This document shows, in pieces, positions 46,601 through 57,574 of a DNA stretch of 64,000 nucleotides. Origin of the DNA: Branchiostoma lanceolatum (lineage: Eukaryota; Chordata; Leptocardii; Amphioxiformes; Branchiostomatidae). Location of the stretch: positions 5,851,501 through 5,915,500 of the forward strand of contig NC_089723.1 of assembly GCF_035083965.1 (NCBI RefSeq). The letters run 5' to 3'. Within the stretch, counting starts at the first letter, position 1; the number at the start of each line of letters is the position of its first letter. Made by a program: the position numbers and the translations under genes. Under the pieces are notes generated by a model. That model searched no databases and was not told the origin of the DNA. It saw only the letters and a program-made list of their open reading frames with translations.

Positions 46601-49600
46601 GGCTAATACCTGAAGCTCCCTCATATACGGGGCCGCTGGCTTTATGTCACCATCCGAAATGACGAATGCAATCCCTTACAACATGTTTCAGCTGTCATGG
46701 CTGTGTAAGGTGATACAAGTAATATCTACCTAGCTGTGCCTCTGCCATCTGTGGAGCCTGTGGACTCTCCACAGTGAAGATACCAGAGAAGCTTGAGGCG
46801 TTCCAGTCCCGGGCCTTCTGACTGGGGGTGGCGGTCTTGTTGATGGTGGGCATCCTGGGAGGGGCGGCCTTCTGAAACGCCTTCTTAGGTTTATCAGGTC
46901 CCGTCAGGTCACATGACTCGAGCATCATAGACTGGAGATTGGGTCCTGGTGTGATATGGATTCATTGTTCAAGGCATCCAGAGCATTTTATGAGGCTTGA
47001 AACTTCGATTAAAAACTTCAATTTCTAGTCATTCCTACACATGGTAAGTTTCAATAACACTGTACCATTACATATCGACATCAAAGGAGCAAAGATACGA
47101 TGTCGTTGTGTGGTGAGAACTGATAGAAAATCCAAGCCCTAAATAGACTGATTCTGACTCTCCATCACAATTAGCGGTTCGACCAATGAGTGACTGCATG
47201 TCCGTCAAATATTTGCATCTTTATGTTTTAATTTTGTATTTCTATGGTTTGATGGAGGTGGGCGGGACTATGGTGCATACACAAAATATTCATGTGCCTA
47301 AAACATTGAAGTGTAATTTATCAACAACAAACCTTGCGGTCCGATGTCTTGAGGCAAGGATGCGTGGCCCACAGGTTCTACCACTGATGTAATCTGTACA
47401 GGGGGTCCCCCTCCCTGGGGCTGACCTTGGGGCTGACCTTGGGCTGGCCCTCCGAGGAAGGCACCAAAGTCATCATCCCCAGTGTTGGTTGGAGGTGTCA
47501 TGGCCGCTGCTGGGAGAGGTGCACCATGGGAAGGCGGGGTCAGTCCCGGTGCAGGACCGCCAAAGTCAGAAGTAGATGCTGGCATACTGGGAGAAGTAAC
47601 TACTGAAAACACATCAGTCAGATATAAATCACTACCTATCATACGAAAACATGTTTTTCTCTAGCCTCCACCAGGCTTTTCTAATAAGGGATCATGGATT
47701 GTAGAATTCGGCAAAAATAGGATACTGTAATTCACTTTATCTTCACGGTAGCAAAATTTCATGGTGTAAGGAAAATGGACATTTTCACTGAAATTTAACC
47801 TAGCAGTGGCAAGTGATTTACAGAACGGTTGTGTGAAGGAATCATAAATAATTACAACAGGTTTTTCACGGTACAGAGGTGACTGTGAAAACAGTGAACA
47901 TAAAGTGACAGTGAATGAAACAAGAACTACCGTATTTCCTGTTTGGATAAATTTTACTATTTTTCAGCTGGCAGAGACTAGTTATTTTCAATGTTCTTCT
48001 TCTCTTATAAAAACATCATTCAGTTTGGTATCATTTGTACATGTATAGGAGTAACCGTTATTTGACTACAGAAAAGTAAGCATTCCGGAGGATAAAATTC
48101 AATGTGAAAAATCTGTGTGTCTCTACCTTGGGCCTTAGGTGATGGGCTTCCTTTAGTGACATCCAGAGCAAACCCCTGGACAGCGCGGCCAAACATGGAG
48201 TCAAAGTTAGCCCCTCCCTTTCCCATGGAGGCGGTTCTCATGGCACCAAGTCTCCTCTTCTGCTCCTGGAACTGTCTCTCTTTTCTTTCCTTCTCTTCTC
48301 TCTTCTTCTGTTCTTCCATCATTTTCTGTTGCTGCTCTGCAAATTTTCTATATGAATCAAAACGGAAATTAGAGGAGAATACAAATTAAAGTTATATGAT
48401 TTATGACTGATTAATGACAGAGACAAAACAGATTTCTACCACATTTCTGGCCTCGAAATCAACTTTTTCCCTATATTGTCCCTGAATTGTCCTGAAGATA
48501 AATTTCAATTGTCCCGAAGTGAAGATGGACTGTCCCAGCCTATTTTCCAAGACACAATCCATAGCATGTGAGATGGCTCAAATATTGGCGGCTTTCCTTC
48601 AAATCACGAAACCTTCCAAACAGCAATATCTACTGAGCACACTCCGAAAATACCAGAATTTTCTGCTTGTCCCAAAATTTTCCTGAAATGTAACTTGAAT
48701 TGTCCCGAACTCAAATTCTACTGTTCTCGGGACATTTGGACAATGTTAATTAGGTCCAGACCTGTACCAGGACAGAAATTTGGCTGTTGGGACTGAAAAA
48801 AATTCCTTACAAAATATCTGAATTTCATGACATGAAATTGACAAAAATTGTATTTTTGTAAGTTTGAAATGACAGATTTAACAATGAATATTAGCAACAC
48901 AGTCCCCCAAACAGTGAGTGGACGAAAAAAATTGAAAGCTGGAGACAGCCCTGATTTAGTCATAGACAAAAGCTATAGCAATATTCAACAAGCATTGGTT
49001 AAAAAATTTCCTAAAGTTTCTGCAACATTTTGACTTACTTCTGCTGTTCAGCGTAGTTTTTCTGCATCTCTGGGGAGTAGGCATATCCTCCACTTACAGG
49101 GACTCCGAACTGTGAAATATAAACAGGAAAATATTCATGAAAAAGACTATTATAAACAGGCCCCAGAACTGAGTCAGCTTACAGATGCTATTTATGTGAC
49201 AGAGACTGCCATTCTCGTATACGGCTGTTTAGCCATAGCCGATGCTGTAGGGCTGACAGAGGCCGTATATATTTTACAATAAAGATACTACAACTACAAG
49301 CGTTCACCTGCTGTGGCATTCCACCAAACTGTGGCGCCATCCCTGGTACAGGGCTTCCACGAAACCCTGGAGCCATTCCATGCATCGGTGCTGCCATCTG
49401 GCCAGGTACCGCTTGTCCCATCATGCCTTGTGGTACTCCCATCATGCCCTGTGGCATCGGCCCAACTCCCATCATTCCTTGATGTGTGGGAGTACCCATC
49501 ATACCTTGCTGTGCCATTTGCTGGCCTGGAAACATATTGAAACCTAGGATAGCAAGAAGTTGATGTCTTTATTATTATTAATCATAGAGTTTGTTACTGC

Positions 49601-50888
49601 AGTGAATAAAGAACTACTGTCAATGATTATGTTTAGAATCTAAACTTTTATATGGTGTAGCAGTTCTGCCTAATTACTGTAAGTACAGAAATGTTTGCGG
49701 TGGTTTTATGTTTGCGGTTTTCGGGGCGACTGTTTCACTGCGAACTAAAAGCCACCGCAAATATTTCTGTCCAATACTGTAGCAGTATGTGACAATAGTG
49801 CTGCCGCAAACTTTAAACCTCTGCAAACACTCCAGTTTTGCCTCAGCGCGAAATAAAAACCATGTGAACTTAAATACATTTACAGTAACCCTAGGAAGCA
49901 ACATCTGTCTGAATCTGAGACTGAATAAGTTGCCATTTTCACTTGACTTGAGGCCTTGGAACTTTTTATCACAAAGAATTCAAAGTACATCAAGACAATG
50001 ATGGCGACAATGCAAGATGGCAGAGTAGTAGAGAACTGGTCACAAAGGTCATCAGACGCATCACGCAGACATTGTAATCCCAAACAGCGTATTGATCCAT
50101 TCCCAATATCTTGATTAAACTGTAATGAAATGGTCTTCTGGCATGATTGAACGAACCCCTAGCGCTCAGGCATAATCAATTTGGCCTCCACCAAGCCTTC
50201 TTACGGTATCATGGATAATAGATCTCAGCAAAATTATGAATCATAGGCATATGATGTGAAACAATATGAACAGTGGGCCTGGCAAATAATTTATTCTCCC
50301 AGCGTAAAACTACAAGGGATGTCTCTGTGGCTCAACTAGTAGCAGCCTTACAGTTGAGTTCCTGGTTCTAATAATTTGCTAACAGGGGCCCCGGTACAAG
50401 TTCCGGGGTCAGGACATCTCGGTTGGTGCTGCACCCGTCTTTCGGAAGGGACGCAAAAAATGAGTAGGATTCCGTGTTCGAGGAGGTGCCTCGGAAAGTG
50501 GAGGGCTAGCAACCTCTCCCTGTAAAAATCTACCCTGCTACTGAAACAGCAAGGAAACTTGCTGCCCTATGTGCCACTAGACATTACAAGGATCTCAACA
50601 AACGAATGATAGCCAGCATAATTGGTCTAGTAGACAGGAGACTATAGGATTTGTAATCAAGTTACTAGTAGTCGTCTGACTCACCTGGTCTCGGTGCCCC
50701 TCCCCCTCTGGGAAAATTGGGATTTCTAGGGGAAAGGAACGCATAAAAACACATGAAATTGTTTCCTGGACATCTAGATATCGTGTTCTTTAGCGTACAG
50801 TTGTTAATTTCCAACAAAATGGGATAGAAATCACCAAAACAGGAAAATTAAACCGACGTCGGACGAAAACCTACCCAGCAGACGCCAT
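31416..50888 (-). CDS. SYNRG: synergin gamma (AP-1 gamma-ear/EH-domain adaptor), 19 exons, 1347 aa
   Basis: Exons, 5' to 3', are 50875-50888, 50685-50725, 49308-49543, 49039-49109, 48127-48347, 47333-47602, 46730-46945, 46210-46290, 45261-45457, 43992-44274, 43391-43442, 42688-42806, 41895-42011, 39033-40505, 38170-38282, 35488-35638, 34710-34766, 33823-33914 and 31416-31655. Every junction has AG/GT and the phases match, giving 4044 nt. The product starts MASAG and has a Met/Gly-rich QGMMG region, a charged helix (about 121-194), an EH domain (384-449), many DFxDF and DKYxxF repeats, and a conserved C-terminal domain (about 1169-1347). The human protein is, as I recall, about 1314 aa with the same order. 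Synergin gamma binds the AP-1 gamma-ear at the trans-Golgi and endosomes and takes part in clathrin trafficking. Confidence 0.93.
31722..31918. mobile_element. foldback element, arms about 85 bp
   Basis: taatctccaagcacatctcc...gctagccagagaagctccag is inverted across a short centre (gtagtagtaaaccc). A half copy (gctaacatatacgatttttgg...) is at about 58848-58898. Confidence 0.85.
34062..34515 (-). pseudogene. two decayed tandem copies of a SYNRG exon plus flanks
   Basis: Blocks at about 34155-34265 and 34388-34515 resemble 33870-33975, which spans the 5' part of SYNRG exon 33823-33914 and its acceptor. Copy 1 still reads CGTADLSQILKEID after an acceptor-like ctgtag. Copy 2 has lost the acceptor and has a stop. 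Each is preceded by the dispersed block atgctgtacaatttagaatt, also present at 30597-30780. Confidence 0.75.
35015..35225 (+). mobile_element. tRNA-derived SINE-like element
   Basis: A head with gtggctaggttagcgg and the B-box-like catgagttcgattcct is followed by a body (ggcactttacaccacccagg). It lies in a SYNRG intron. Confidence 0.55.
35241..35443. mobile_element. MITE of the 'tactgtaaatgc' family, full length
   Basis: The TIRs tactgtaaatgcagaaatgt and tgcatttacagta are intact. It lies 45 bp from the SYNRG exon at 35488. Further copies lie at 49675-49887 and 54448-54659. Confidence 0.85.
35815..36072 (-). mobile_element. tRNA-derived SINE, family A, copy 2
   Basis: Inverse of the 715-1005 element: the gggatcgaactcac B-box complement and aggccattgcac at the head, with ggtgcatagggcgacgccc at the tail. 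The remainder of this intron up to 37144 shows no gene. Confidence 0.8.
37145..37640. mobile_element. SINE family C copy followed by SINE family E copy
   Basis: 37145-37380 matches 16625-16995 and 43625-43955. 37383-37640 (gatatccctgtagctcaact ... ccctatgtgccactagg) matches 50318-50582, a fifth SINE-like family. Confidence 0.7.
37650..38163. mobile_element. 'tactgtaaatgc' MITE split by a SINE family A insertion
   Basis: MITE sequence at 37645-37811 (tactgtaaattaaatgcatc ... acagtattggacaaaat) and at 38133-38163 (accaccacgaacatttctg ... tttacagta) is separated by a plus-strand family A SINE (37812-38125). The MITE end is six bases from the SYNRG donor at 38169. Confidence 0.65.
38170..38282 (-). 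CDS. SYNRG: SYNRG exon 15
   Basis: It encodes KYAGAVVLASSVPTK ... YIRDRYSGMSSTVE and links the DFxDF-rich exon to the conserved C-terminal domain. It is 113 nt; the incoming split Gly codon and outgoing phase 0 match both neighbours. Confidence 0.85.
39033..40505 (-). CDS. SYNRG: SYNRG exon 14, DFxDF/DKYxxF repeat region
   Basis: This 1473-nt exon encodes residues about 640-1130. It carries repeated acidic-phenylalanine motifs (DDFADFKSA, FNDFADFKSA, DEFGDFNSA, QGDFGDFSTAE) and DKY motifs (SDKYSVFKDI, SDKYGIFREL, SDKYDMFKEQ) in Ser-rich disordered sequence. The acidic Phe motifs are the type that dock on AP-1 gamma-ear and GGA ear domains. The reading continues past the donor for 19 codons before a stop, so intron retention would truncate the protein. 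Confidence 0.92.
40535..40905. mobile_element. inverted-repeat element in a SYNRG intron
   Basis: The block gggtgaaatctac...gcaggttgctatattttg (about 40578-40632) recurs inverted at about 40798-40862. The outer flanks also resemble each other. Confidence 0.6.
41530..41755. mobile_element. foldback element in a SYNRG intron
   Basis: aaagacaattcaatctctac pairs with its inverse near 41720. The centre (catcactcttcttcagcgtcac) is itself palindromic with gatggtgaagaagagtgatg. Confidence 0.75.
42270..42490. mobile_element. foldback element related to 26936-27118
   Basis: It shares aagctctgaagaaggtgtctg and ataagtagccgatg-aggtgg with the BTB-ZF intron copy, in inverse arrangement. Its ends (ggatattggagttttctttttcac and inverse) pair. 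Confidence 0.65.
43992..44274 (-). CDS. SYNRG: SYNRG exon 10
   Basis: It encodes TGAGPLTLEFLHTVQQPPVP, a Gly/Met/Pro-rich stretch, and GGDDDFADFQEAPRPSS, the first clear DFxDF gamma-ear-type motif after the EH domain. Confidence 0.9.
44824..45247. mobile_element. MITE with 'agagctgtg-ac' termini
   Basis: The left end agagctgtgcactggtac and right end gtacacagctct are inverted, with aggtacaggt-rich subterminal repeats. It ends 13 bp from the EH exon. Confidence 0.65.
45261..45457 (-). CDS. SYNRG: SYNRG EH-domain exon
   Basis: AYRKVVESVTTEAGLETRLL, then SSLPKEVLGQLWAMANRTVP and MREELYLILGLIAVAQ, form an EH domain. The W in LGQLW is the ligand-pocket tryptophan that binds NPF-type peptides. The exon is bounded by a tacag acceptor and a gtatgt donor. 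Confidence 0.92.
46430..46700 (-). mobile_element. SINE-like repeat family D, copy 3
   Basis: Matches 13455-13745 through cctcagactgaggacgaagc and gtgtgttgggttcttttacg. It ends 30 bp from SYNRG exon 46730-46945. Confidence 0.7.
46730..46945 (-). CDS. SYNRG: SYNRG exon 7
   Basis: Encodes PNLQSMMLESCDLTGPDKP, KKAFQKAAPPRMPTINK and RDWNASSFSGIFTVESP. The phase matches both neighbours. Confidence 0.85.
47333..47602 (-). CDS. SYNRG: SYNRG exon 6
   Basis: Encodes a Pro/Gly-rich linker with the acidic motif GDDDFGAFLGG and a GQPQ triplication. It is bounded by a ttttcag acceptor and a gtttgt donor. Confidence 0.88.
48127..48347 (-). CDS. SYNRG: SYNRG exon 5, charged helix
   Basis: KFAEQQQKMMEEQKKREEKE and following charged residues form a strongly helical, coiled-coil-like segment. 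GKGGANFDSMFGRAVQGFA follows. Confidence 0.9.
49308..49543 (-). CDS. SYNRG: SYNRG exon 3, Met/Gly/Gln-rich region
   Basis: GFNMFPGQQMAQQGMMGTPT is followed by several QGMMG repeats and PGMAPQFGGMPQQ, resembling the Met/Gly-rich N-terminus of vertebrate synergin gamma. Confidence 0.88.
50318..50582 (+). mobile_element. SINE-like element, family E, copy 2
   Basis: gggatgtctctgtggctcaac ... aaacttgctgccctatgtgccactag parallels 37383-37640. It lies in the second SYNRG intron. Confidence 0.7.
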
Positions 50889-50981
50889 CTTGGATCGAAG
50901 TGCATCCTGGGTAACTAACCTGTTGGATTGCGACATTCAGAAATGGAATTTTTGGCGACGCTTCAGGAGCGCGCCAAACAG
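50875..50981. promoter_or_regulatory. SYNRG start and a divergent first-exon candidate
   Basis: The SYNRG ATG is at 50888 on the minus strand, in an 'agATGGCG' context. Only 54 bp away on the plus strand, the ATG at 50943 starts MEFLATLQERAKQ and runs into a donor (cag|gtatat) at 50981. The arrangement suggests a bidirectional promoter. I cannot find the rest of the plus-strand gene with certainty. Confidence 0.45.
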
Positions 50982-51095
50982 GTATATTATGTACATGTAT
51001 TTTATAGTAATAGTTCCAAAGAATTCCGTTTATCCCCGCTATCCCGGGTTAGTATTTCTGGAATGTTACCCACAGGCGCAGTAGTAACAAGCCAT

Positions 51096-51178
51096 GTTTC
51101 TCGTCTGTTGCTGCTTCTTCCAATTAGCAAAAGGAAAGAAACTTAGACATCAACAACACAAGAACTTAATGTTGTAAG
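51096..51178 (-). pseudogene. dead copy of the C2H2 gene intron 1/exon 2 junction
   Basis: gtttctcgtctg...cttaatgttgtaa matches 54307-54383 closely. On the minus strand the acceptor-ATG (ttgctagATGG) of the live gene has become ttgctaattGG, which loses both the AG and the start. From here to 52832 I see only repeats. Confidence 0.75.
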
Positions 51179-52832
51179 ATTCCATGGGAGGTCAGATAAG
51201 AAAGAAAGAAGTAAAGGCGAACATCGACATTACCTTTGCAAAGAATTTTAATTTTTGGCTATAATTTTGGTAGCGATTGTATGTGTTTGTGTGAACAAGA
51301 AGGCCTGGATGGTTTGTCTTCATAATTGGTACGTGGGTAGGTCGTGATGAGACCTGGAAATAGATTTTGGATCCCCTGGCAGCTTGTTACGGTACTGCAG
51401 CAGAACTTCCGGTTTTGATATCTAGTGTTCTGGTCGTGATTTTTGAGTGGTACATGTACTAGATAGCTCTTGCAATTGGGGCAGAGAATAAGTGTAGGTT
51501 CGGGTACTGGTAACTAGTGGCTTTTTTTGGAGCTGCAGGAGCAGGTTATGTTTCAGATTTTGAAAGAGAATAACTCAAGAAGGAATTGACAGATTTTCAT
51601 GATTTTTTTTGTATGTAGATAGCTTGAGTGGTGATTTACGTAATAAGATACTAATTACGCATTATTATGCAAGAATCTACTTTGCATGATTAATGAGGTT
51701 TATAAGATGAACAGATGTTATAACAGCATTCAGCATTCAAACAGCTGTCACTTACTGAGACTGTGTATGCACATGTTGCAAATAAACATGTCATCATCAT
51801 CATGTCTTTTTTAAGCATTTTCATAGCAAGCTATGATAACTAATACATGATATGATACTTGTACTAATAAGAAAACATATTTCTAAGCAGAAAGACAATT
51901 ATTAATAAATGTCATACAAAAAGATCACAATGAATCCAGAATCTTTTTACAACTTCTCTTCAAAATCATCTCCTTTATTCCATTAAGCACAAAAAAATTC
52001 CCCCTTCATATGAAGAATTACAAGATAGTAATGATACCACCATCATAGAAAATATCGTTTTCATGCATTTCTAGAGCAATCTACAATAGGAAATACATGA
52101 TATCATATTGTACTAATAAAATGCATTTCTTTACAGATTTCTTAGACCTTAAGAAAGTCATAACAAATGTTGTTAAGTCATAACAAATGTGGTTAAGTCA
52201 TAACAAATGTTGCAAAGTCATAAAAAATGATACACTGGCCCCTGATACACTGTTGGAGATAAACAACACCAGGTTTGGGCATGACGGAAGTTAGTTTCCG
52301 CCGAGTAACAAACATGTTACATGAAAAGATGACAACAAACCCGTTATACTTTTACATAATTTTTGTCAGAGATGATGACATTGTACGCTTACTTTTCCAG
52401 AGATCATATTATCTGCATCTTTATGCTAAACAATATACATGTACTTTCATTTCTAAATCTGGATATATACAGGTCTGAGTATATATATAAAGAAAATAAT
52501 CACCAAGTAACACACTTGTATTTCTTACGTCCTTTGGTTCTCCTTTCATGAAAAGTAAAAAAAAGGATATAAAGAACAGAATCAAGACTACCAATGGCAT
52601 CACCTCAACTGACTTGACCAGTTTGTCTTGTATTTTCCATGTTGTGTCCATTTAGTATCATCCATCAAAAGTTTAAGTAAAAAACAAACAAAAAATGAAC
52701 TAGAATGTTTACTAATTTGTGTCCTCACGCCATCATGTATAAATGCACAGATCAGCATGATTTGTTGTTTCTTCGGGTGTAACGAACGTTAGAGACTTGT
52801 AAAATTGTCAAGGGCAGAATAACTGCAAAGTT

Positions 52833-55322
52833 TCACATGTGAGGTTTTTGACCAGTGTGTTTGGCCATGTGCTTCTTCAAATGAGACCGTTGTGCCGCTG
52901 AGTAACTGCAAAGCTCACATTTGTAAGGTTTCTCGCCAGTGTGGGTAGCGATGTGCTCCTTCAAGTGAGACATCCGTGCTGCAGAATAACCACAAACCTC
53001 ACATTTGTAAGGCTTCTCACCAGTGTGGGTAGCGATGTGCTGCTTCAAGTAAGACATCCGTGCTGCAGAATAACCACAAACCTCACATTTGTAAGGCTTC
53101 TGACCAGTGTGGGTAGTCATGTGCCTCTTCAAGTGAGACCTCTGAGTTGCAGCATAACTGCACATTTCACATTTATGAGGTTTCTCACCAGTGTGGGTTG
53201 CGATGTGCTGCTTCAAGACAGACATTTGTGCTGCAGAATAACCACAAACCTCACACTTATAAGGTTTCTCACCAGTGTGGGTAGCGATGTGCTCCTTCAA
53301 GTGAGACATCTGTGCTGCAAAATAACCACAAACCTCACATTTGTAAGGCTTCTGACCAGTGTGGGTAGTCATGTGCCTCTTCAAATGAGACTTCTGTGTT
53401 GCAGCATAACGGCACACTTTACATTTATAAGGTTTCTCACCAGTGTGGGTTGTCATGTGCCGCTTCAAGTGAGACATCACTGTTGTAGAATAACTGCAAA
53501 ACTCACACTTGTAAGATTTATCACCAGTGTGGGTAGCCATGTGACGCATCAAGTGAGACATTTGTGATGTAGAGTAATCACAAACCTCACACTTGTGAGG
53601 TTTCTCACCAGTGTGGGTACCCATGTGCCTCTTCAAATGAGATAATTGTGCTGCAGAATAACTACAAACCTCACATTTATAAAGTTTCTCACCAGTGTGG
53701 GTAGTCATGTGCTGCTTCAAATTGGACATTCGAGTTGCAGAATAACTACAAACCTCACATTTATAAGGTTTCTCACCAGTGTGAGTAGCCATGTGATGCG
53801 TCAAGTGAGACATTCGTGATGTAGAGTAATCACAAACCTCACACTTGTGACGTTTCTCACTAGTGTGGGTAGCGATGTGCTGCCTCAAACTGCTCTTCCA
53901 GGTTGTAGAAAAATCACACATCTCACATCTGTATGGCTTCTCAGCAGTGTGTGACCTCATATGAACCTTTAAGTATTTTTTGGTGACTGCAGAGTAGTCG
54001 CACTGTGTGCATTTGTACGGCCGATAGTTACTGTGTTTTGCCATGATGTGATGTTTCAGGTTGACTTTTTGTGCAGTGGAATAGTCACAGGCGGCACACT
54101 GAAAAGGTCTCTCACCACTGTGAGTTGCCACAGGTCGATCTCTCTTTGTTTGTTTACTTTTACCCGCTGCGTGTGACATTCTAAGGTGCCGTTTCATGGC
54201 GGACATCTTGGATTCCTTGCATTGATGTTGTTGCTCACCACTGTGAGTCTTGCGGTGCAGTTTCCTTGTTCCCCCATGCCCATGGTCTGTTTCTGGACAG
54301 GTTTGTTTCTCGTCTGCTGCAGCTTCTTCCATCTAGCAAAGGGAAAGAAACTTTGACATCAACAACAAAAGAACTTAATGTTGTAACAAGTCTGCCATAA
54401 ATCACAATGAAAATAAATAATATCAAGACATAAAACAGTGCACCACATACTGTAAATGCAGAAATGTTTGGGGTGGTTTTATGTTCACGGTTTTCGCGCT
54501 GAACTTTCAGCTCGAACTTAAAACCACCACGAAACTTTTTGCTCAACTATGACTGTAGCGATACTACTGTTTCAAACATGTAATTAAAACCAAAGCGAAC
54601 ACTCCATTCTCTCCCTACCGCAAAATGAAAACCAAGCAAACTTAAATTCATTTACAGTACCATAATAAGGCAGGGCCAGTCATGGCCACAGTGACACCCT
54701 GCAATGATGGTACCTTCCATTAATACAACATCATGTGTCCCCAGGTGGAAGACACCATCTCTAAAAATGGGTGGAGGAATGTTCTGAAGAGGCTCTTCCT
54801 TGCACCTGTTACAATGTGTGGCTTAGATTATAGTGTTTTTTTCAAAACAACAATGCTATTTGTACCCCATTAACTGCTGTATAATTTAATCTTCGTATCT
54901 TTGAGAAAAGGACATTACAAAGTAGTTGTTTGCTACTGTACCAGACTCCTGATACTTTAGTAAATTACTGTAAAACCATGAAGAAATGTCACAATGTCCA
55001 CAAGTGAATCTTGTATCTAGTTATTTCGTTGGTGGTCTTGCAAACAAGTGGAGCTGAAATTTGGTCACTGACCAAACCAAAGTCTACTTGGATATACCAC
55101 AGATATGCCACGTGTAACTCTGACAACCAATCCGCTTTTATTCGGCCTTTTGGAACCTCAAAATAACCCCCAAAAAATCTATCATTTGAGTAAAAAATGT
55201 TGGCACTGAACACTACATTCACTAAGGAGTTGTAAAACAAACTACAGTCTAACCTGAGACATAGCTTGCCCGCCAGAAATCTCTAGGAATGACGCCTCGT
55301 CGTCTGTCACGTTGGACGACAT
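52833..55322 (-). CDS. C2H2 zinc-finger array protein (2 exons, 522 aa, about 15 fingers)
   Basis: Exon 1 (55254-55322) encodes MSSNVTDDEASFLEISGGQA and MSQ, ending at a gttaga donor in phase 0. Exon 2 (52833-54332) begins directly at an acceptor (tttgctag) with MEEAAADEKQTCPETD and runs to the stop. Fifteen canonical fingers follow one degenerate finger (HQCKESKMSAMKRHLRMSH). Most carry (Y/H)KCE-C-YSA/T cores with TGEKP or TGQKP linkers, including DYST- and SYSA-type fingers, and they differ mainly around the helix. The N-terminus is acidic, without KRAB, SCAN or BTB. It is a probable DNA-binding regulator. No one-to-one vertebrate ortholog is evident. A cAMP-response-element palindrome sits 49 bp upstream of the start. 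Confidence 0.88.
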
Positions 55323-55370
55323 TTTTCTCAGCTCTCGTCGAACTTCCCAACTCCCGCCAAAACGTCACGG

Positions 55371-55378
55371 TGACGTCA
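55371..55378. promoter_or_regulatory. CRE palindrome upstream of the C2H2 gene
   Basis: tgacgtca is the full CREB/ATF site, 49 bp upstream of the ATG at 55322 and so close to the likely transcription start. It is preceded by cgtcacgg, a half site. Confidence 0.5.
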
Positions 55379-55439
55379 GAGGATGACCCCTCTCAAAAGG
55401 TCAAGAGTCAAATACTTGGTACCCCCAATAACGACGCTG

Positions 55440-57480
55440 TATGTTAGAACGTATTTCAATGTACAGCCCATCTCACTGTGTAGTTGTACGTCCATCAAGA
55501 AATGCCCCACTTGTAAAGAAGCTGCTAAAATGTATTTTATGGCATTTTCAGAGATTGGGCATAAAACCTGGTTCTCCTGTTCTTTCAGTCACTGACGAAA
55601 GGCAAGTGTTCGAAACGTCTGATTTTTGTTTGTTTCAAAATCTATCCAGTTGCTTGAGTAACTGCTTTGGGCGTATCTTATTCCCTGGATCTAGCCTTTA
55701 TCAACGTATTTCCTACACATTACATCCTAACCTCCTCCCGTATTAAAGGACAGAATGAAAAGTGCTTGTTATTATAGGGTCTTACAGGATTAGTTTAATA
55801 TAGTAACAAGTAAAAACGCCATTCTGTAGTCGCCACGGCTATAGGGAAAGGTATATAAATGTTTGTACAATCTGAAGTCGTCAAACAGGACACACAACAA
55901 AATCTGACAGGCTTTCATTTGATAGCTTCTATTTATTGGGTGAACGCACTTTTCGCAGCGCAATCGTTTAATTTCTGACGATCTTGTTGCAGCCTGGACG
56001 TGTTTAATCTCGCGGCAGATCTATAGGTGGCAAAGACCGCATCGAACTGGTAAAAGGAGTTTCAAAATCAAACGGCGATTAAAACTCCTTTTGTCAGTTG
56101 GTTACGGTCTTTGCCACCGATAGACCTGCTTGAAGATTAGACGTGTCGTTCTATCAGGGATATTCAAATATGTGGCATTTGTAACTGAAGAAGAGGGTAA
56201 TGTTGATAGATTGAAAATATGCCAATGAATACCTAATTTGCATAATTAATGAAAAAACTACTATAATTCATACTGATAAATGACGGCAATTTCATTTATG
56301 TGGCAGTTTGGAAGTTATGTGAATGTGAACATCGTTGAATTAAATCATGCTAATAAGGACATCATTTGCATAATTGATGATAATTGTTACCATAACCTTC
56401 TTTGTTAAGCTCATAGTTTGGACAACTTCTGTTATTTGGGTGGAGAAAATGATCAACAGGTGTGATTTATAATCGATTAGATAGACTCATAATACGCCAG
56501 TCACAAAGGTTAAAATCATTTGTCGAAGGTATGAGGTCGTTGAACTCTAGTTGGTTAATGATATCTAACTGGGAAAGCCAGGAACATCGACACATATGAA
56601 TAACTGTATGCAAATGAATACCTGATTTGCATCATTAATGAGGAAATACTATAATGGCATGTACGGTAAATGATGGGACTTTTGGATTACACTAAAATAA
56701 AGGGGGAAGTTTCTTAAGATAAAAATGTGTTATACATCTGAGAATTTGTAGCTTGAAAATCACAGGCATAATTTACTGTGGCAATGTAAAAAGCCTATCT
56801 TATTGATCCAATGTTGAGTGGTAATTGCAAACAAAACACACACACACACAAAATGTACAATGATAGCTGTTGTTTTATTGGTGGTAAAGTAAACTTTAAG
56901 ATGACATTGAATATTATCATGCCTGCATACTGACTACATAACAAATCGACCTTGACCTTTCTCCTCCCAACACCTACCCACGTACCACCAAATATCATTA
57001 CAATCCATCTACACGTTCTACAGTTATTCTGACTTTAAGCATCCGGTGACACAAGCATACACGCACGTAAACGATTTTCCTCATTACTTATGCAAATTCA
57101 GTCCCAATTTGTATAATTTGCACTTAAGTGTGTACCTCTCTGTCCAACCTACCTGCGTACCAAATAGCATGACAATCTGTTGTACCTTTCTTCAGTTATT
57201 CTTCATAGAAAATTTTTACAAATACGCCATTGCAGTTCCAGTGACACATACCAGGGGGCCCAAAATCAACCTTGACCTTTCTTCTCCCGACACCTACCCA
57301 CGCACCACCAAATATCATTACAATCCATCTACACGTTCTACACTTATGCTGACTTTAAGCAACCGATGACACAAAAGGCACGCAAACACACTTAAAACGA
57401 TATGCCCATGAAAAAGTCATGGAGATAATGTACGTAGATTACTACACAATATGGTTTAAAAGAATGTGCATCTATCAATT
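55440..57480. repeat. repeat-rich intergenic stretch
   Basis: It contains a repeat shared with 24630-24720 (actgacgaaag...cttgagtaac) near 55590-55665, a palindrome at 56020-56125 (ataggtggcaaagaccgc and inverse), the inverted copy of the 8.6 kb AT-rich repeat (56160-56660), and a direct repeat of about 120 bp (56945-57065 and 57268-57390). I find no gene here. Confidence 0.6.
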
Positions 57481-57574
57481 TACTTTCCCTCAACATTTCT
57501 CATTTTTTACCACCCCCAACTGTTTTGCCATTGTAATATCCCAAAAGGGGAACCCCCTTCCCAGATACCTCCTC

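Noticed and set aside
52941..53567. 208-codon plus-strand frame with a repeated peptide
   Set aside because: It is the antisense shadow of the C2H2 finger array; the periodicity comes from the fingers on the minus strand.
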